DNA of 64,000 nucleotides, taken from assembly GCA_023450615.1 (NCBI GenBank), contig JAEXGT010000094.1, positions 46,778-110,777 of the forward strand. Reading direction: 5' to 3'. The stretch is from Pseudomonadota bacterium. Lineage in GTDB: Bacteria; Pseudomonadota; Alphaproteobacteria; Rhizobiales; Beijerinckiaceae. Numbering within the stretch: position 1 is the stretch's first letter; every line of letters starts with the position of its first letter. The notes under the pieces were generated by a model that saw nothing but the letters and a program-made list of their open reading frames with translations, did no database searches and was not told where the DNA came from. Of this stretch, positions 63,562-64,000 are shown in pieces. Made by a program: the position numbers and the translations under genes.

Positions 63562-64000
63562 TTAGCGAATCGGAATGCCGTATTGCAGGCCGCCCTTCGT
63601 CCAGAGAGCGTTCTGGCCGCGCTTGATCTTCAGCTTGGAGCCTTCGCCGACGTTCTTCTCGAACACTTCGCCGTAGTTGCCCACGTGCTTGATGATGCGC
63701 ACGGCCCAATCGTTGGTCAGGCCGATAGCCTCGCCGTACTTGCCCTCGGTGCCGAGGAGACGCTTGATCTCCGGGTTGTCGGAGGTCTTCATCTGATCGA
63801 CATTCGCCTTCGTGACGCCGAGCTCTTCAGCGTTCAGCATGGCCATGTGCGTCCAGCGGACGATGTCGCCCCACTGGCTGTCGCCGTGGCGGACTGCCGG
63901 GCCGAGCGGCTCCTTCGAGATGATCTCGGGGAGAACGATATGATCGTCCGGAACCGAAGCGCGCAGACGCTCGGAATAGAGGCCCGAAGCGTCCGTGGTG
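63562..64000 (-). CDS. aapJ: General L-amino-acid ABC transporter binding protein (AapJ), 3' part
   Basis: The frame is open to the right edge; the visible 145 residues are the C-terminal part of AapJ: ASGLYSERLRASVPDDHIVLPEIISKEPLGPAVRHGDSQWGDIVRW, then AMLNAEELGVTKANVDQMKTSDNPEIKRLLG and GLQYGIPIR at the end. This is the periplasmic solute-binding protein of the Aap system (type I ABC importer for L-amino acids). Start and signal peptide are outside the window. Confidence 0.92.
   Translation of the reverse strand, partial: TTDASGLYSERLRASVPDDHIVLPEIISKEPLGPAVRHGDSQWGDIVRWTHMAMLNAEELGVTKANVDQMKTSDNPEIKRLLGTEGKYGEAIGLTNDWAVRIIKHVGNYGEVFEKNVGEGSKLKIKRGQNALWTKGGLQYGIPIR

Overview
The window is chromosomal DNA from an alphaproteobacterium, most likely of the order Hyphomicrobiales. 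The evidence is the gene content and order: tolC-popZ-valS, divK next to a DUF3572 gene and dinB, clpS-clpA, rnr-DUF983-NUDIX-rpmG, EipB, AapJQMP, a phasin with TGTGC/GCACA operators, and an HU protein with a long Lys/Ala tail. A Microvirga- or Methylobacteriaceae-like host fits, but the genus cannot be fixed from sequence alone. Most of the window is dense, GC-rich housekeeping sequence.

Layout. 1-7774: end of an MgtC-family gene, parE, a secreted protein, rnr, DUF983, NUDIX, rpmG. 7759-18446: a genomic island of about 10.7 kb, visibly more A/T-rich, inserted in the 3' end of rpmG and bounded by a perfect 16-bp direct repeat. 18756-24786: tailed HU, then a sugar-acid catabolic locus (DenD-type dehydrogenase, TRAP transporter, divergent enolase-superfamily enzyme). 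24944-33044: acyltransferase, Tyr/Gly-rich secreted protein, SGNH hydrolase, small membrane and zinc-ribbon proteins, FUSC protein, adenine deaminase. 33085-38861: a candidate structured RNA, divK, DUF3572, dinB, eipB, RidA-like, GDPD, FemAB/GNAT-like. 38950-42698: clpA/clpS and phasin. 42954-46653: D,D-carboxypeptidase with SPOR-like end, J-domain protein, small proteins. 46709-53906: biotin carboxylase subunit, mntH, valS, popZ. 54026-64000: tolC, isoaspartyl methyltransferase, tRNA-Cys, tRNA-Asn, photolyase, AlaX, sulfurtransferase, and the aapP-aapM-aapQ-aapJ amino-acid transporter, with aapJ cut by the right edge.

The island is the most unusual part. Its left half is one rightward, tightly packed operon for a DNA phosphorothioation (Dnd) system: DndC-like sulfotransfer enzyme, a 71-residue protein, DndD-like SMC-type ATPase, a DndE domain fused to an FtsK/SpoIIIE-type motor, a TusA/SirA-family sulfur carrier, a four-helix membrane protein, and a DGQHR-motif DndB at the end. 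No DndA cysteine desulfurase and no recognisable DndFGH or PbeABCD restriction genes are present. The model I infer is that a host cysteine desulfurase passes sulfur through the TusA-like carrier to DndC, while DndD and the DndE-motor fusion act on DNA. The right half carries leftward mobility genes: an HTH protein, a tiny ORF, an AlpA-like excisionase, an unknown protein and a tyrosine integrase. TGGGTAAC-type tandem repeats lie just inside both ends.
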